64,000 nt of DNA from Anaerolineae bacterium (GTDB lineage Bacteria; Chloroflexota; Anaerolineae; Aggregatilineales; Phototrophicaceae), in contig JAJEFB010000049.1 of NCBI GenBank assembly GCA_022820665.1, forward strand, positions 1-64,000. The letters are read 5' to 3'. Of this stretch, positions 63,481-64,000 are shown one piece after another. A model generated the notes under the pieces. It was not told the origin of the DNA, did not search any database, and worked only from the letters and a program-made list of their open reading frames with translations. The first letter of the stretch is position 1; the number at the start of each line of letters is the position of its first letter. The position numbers were made by a program, and so were the translations under genes.

Positions 63481-64000
63481 CTATTCATAGCGGATGCGCG
63501 GATCGACAAAGGCATAAATGATATCTACCAGCAGATTCACAAAAACAAAGGACGCGGCGACCAGGATCACCGCGCCCTGGATCATCGGATAATCCCGATT
63601 GGAAATGGCGTCAATCGCCAGACTTCCCACACCGGGCAGATGGAAAATGCTTTCCGTGATCACCGCGCCGCCCAGCAAGCCGCCTACCGAAAGGCCGACC
63701 ACCGTGATTATCGGAATCAAAGTATTCTGCAGCGCATGGCGGATCAGCACATGGCGCTGCGCCAAGCCCTTGGCGCGCGCCGTGCGCACATAATCAGTGC
63801 TCAATACCTCAATCATGCTCGAGCGCGTCAAGCGCGCGATCAAGGCGCTTTGACCCACGCCCAGCGTCGCCACCGGCAGAACGAAGTGCTTCCAGGTGCC
63901 GACGCCTTGCACTGGCAAAATGCGCAAGCCAACCGAGAAAATAAGGATCAGCATCAAGCCCAACCAGAAGGTCGGGATGGAGTAGAACAGCACTGCTACG
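63481..64000 (-). CDS. Dipeptide ABC transporter permease (DppB type), partial
   Basis: At least 173 residues of a DppB-type permease are visible, with RTARAKGLAQRHVLIRHALQNTLIP as the coupling loop and the C-terminal DYPMIQGAVILVAASFVFVNLLVD. The 5' part continues beyond the right edge of the window. The internal GTG near 63993 is not the start, since the reading stays open and the sequence (VLFYSIPTFWLG) is mid-gene. Confidence 0.9.
   Translation of the reverse strand, partial: VAVLFYSIPTFWLGLMLILIFSVGLRILPVQGVGTWKHFVLPVATLGVGQSALIARLTRSSMIEVLSTDYVRTARAKGLAQRHVLIRHALQNTLIPIITVVGLSVGGLLGGAVITESIFHLPGVGSLAIDAISNRDYPMIQGAVILVAASFVFVNLLVDIIYAFVDPRIRYE

Overview
The window reads as chromosomal DNA of a heterotrophic bacterium with moderately high G+C. 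It is most likely an uncultured member of the Chloroflexota (Anaerolineae-like). This is an inference from gene content (many dipeptide- and sugar-type ABC importers, Tat-exported binding proteins, a form II-type cox molybdenum hydroxylase cluster, uronate/inositol enzymes, a formylglycine-type sulfatase) and from several families of short, hairpin-rich interspersed repeats. No rRNA, tRNA, phage, complete transposase or CRISPR array was seen. TTG and GTG starts are common.

Layout. 1-356 is repeat-bearing non-coding DNA. 357-9256 (minus) is one operon: binding protein, two permeases and two ATPases of a dipeptide-type importer, then a BPL_N/glutaminase-fold protein, a small AtzG-like protein and an amidase. 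9257-9832 is a repeat-rich regulatory gap with a good promoter. 9833-15588 (plus) holds a DeoR regulator, a BtpA/SgcQ protein, a metal-site-degenerate M24 protein and a nitrate/taurine-type ABC importer, closed by a strong hairpin. 15972-19984 holds a lactonase-like metallo-beta-lactamase, a TPP enzyme, a P-loop protein and a RidA protein. 20141-28379 is a sugar-acid block: an oxidoreductase, an aldo/keto reductase, mannonate dehydratase, uronate isomerase, tagaturonate reductase, and IolC- and IolB-type enzymes. 28463-35461 is mixed: a propeller-diheme peroxidase fusion, a cyclase, a second amidase, a phosphoesterase and a MetX-like hydrolase. 35802-45856 is a cox-type molybdenum hydroxylase (S, L, M) with its maturation genes (MoxR, CoxE, XdhC, molybdopterin-binding protein, MocA), interrupted by a DinB gene and a structured tandem repeat. 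45858-52097 (minus) is a sugar ABC importer followed by a divergent GroEL-like chaperonin and a membrane protein. 52394-54124 is an ABC exporter. 54259-56155 is a decay zone with permease fragments, a broken acetyltransferase and a truncated hydrolase. 56232-57710 is a sulfatase. 57711-58867 is repeat-bracketed non-coding DNA. 58868-64000 holds a luciferase-like oxidoreductase, a metallo-beta-lactamase-fold protein, a cysteine synthase homologue, an RpiR regulator, and the start of another dipeptide importer that runs off the right edge.

The genes together describe a scavenger of amides/peptides, sugar acids and polysaccharide-derived sugars, with accessory oxidation of CO or another small substrate by a molybdenum enzyme. 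The most unusual observations are: (i) palindromic G/C-rich elements that have become codons of the chaperonin, one in frame inside it and one at its N-terminus; (ii) a tandem about 200-bp unit at 40217-40612 that can fold into three conserved hairpins; (iii) a deletion-type junction that joins the tails of two convergent genes at about 55370-55386; and (iv) several enzyme-like proteins whose metal-binding residues are missing.
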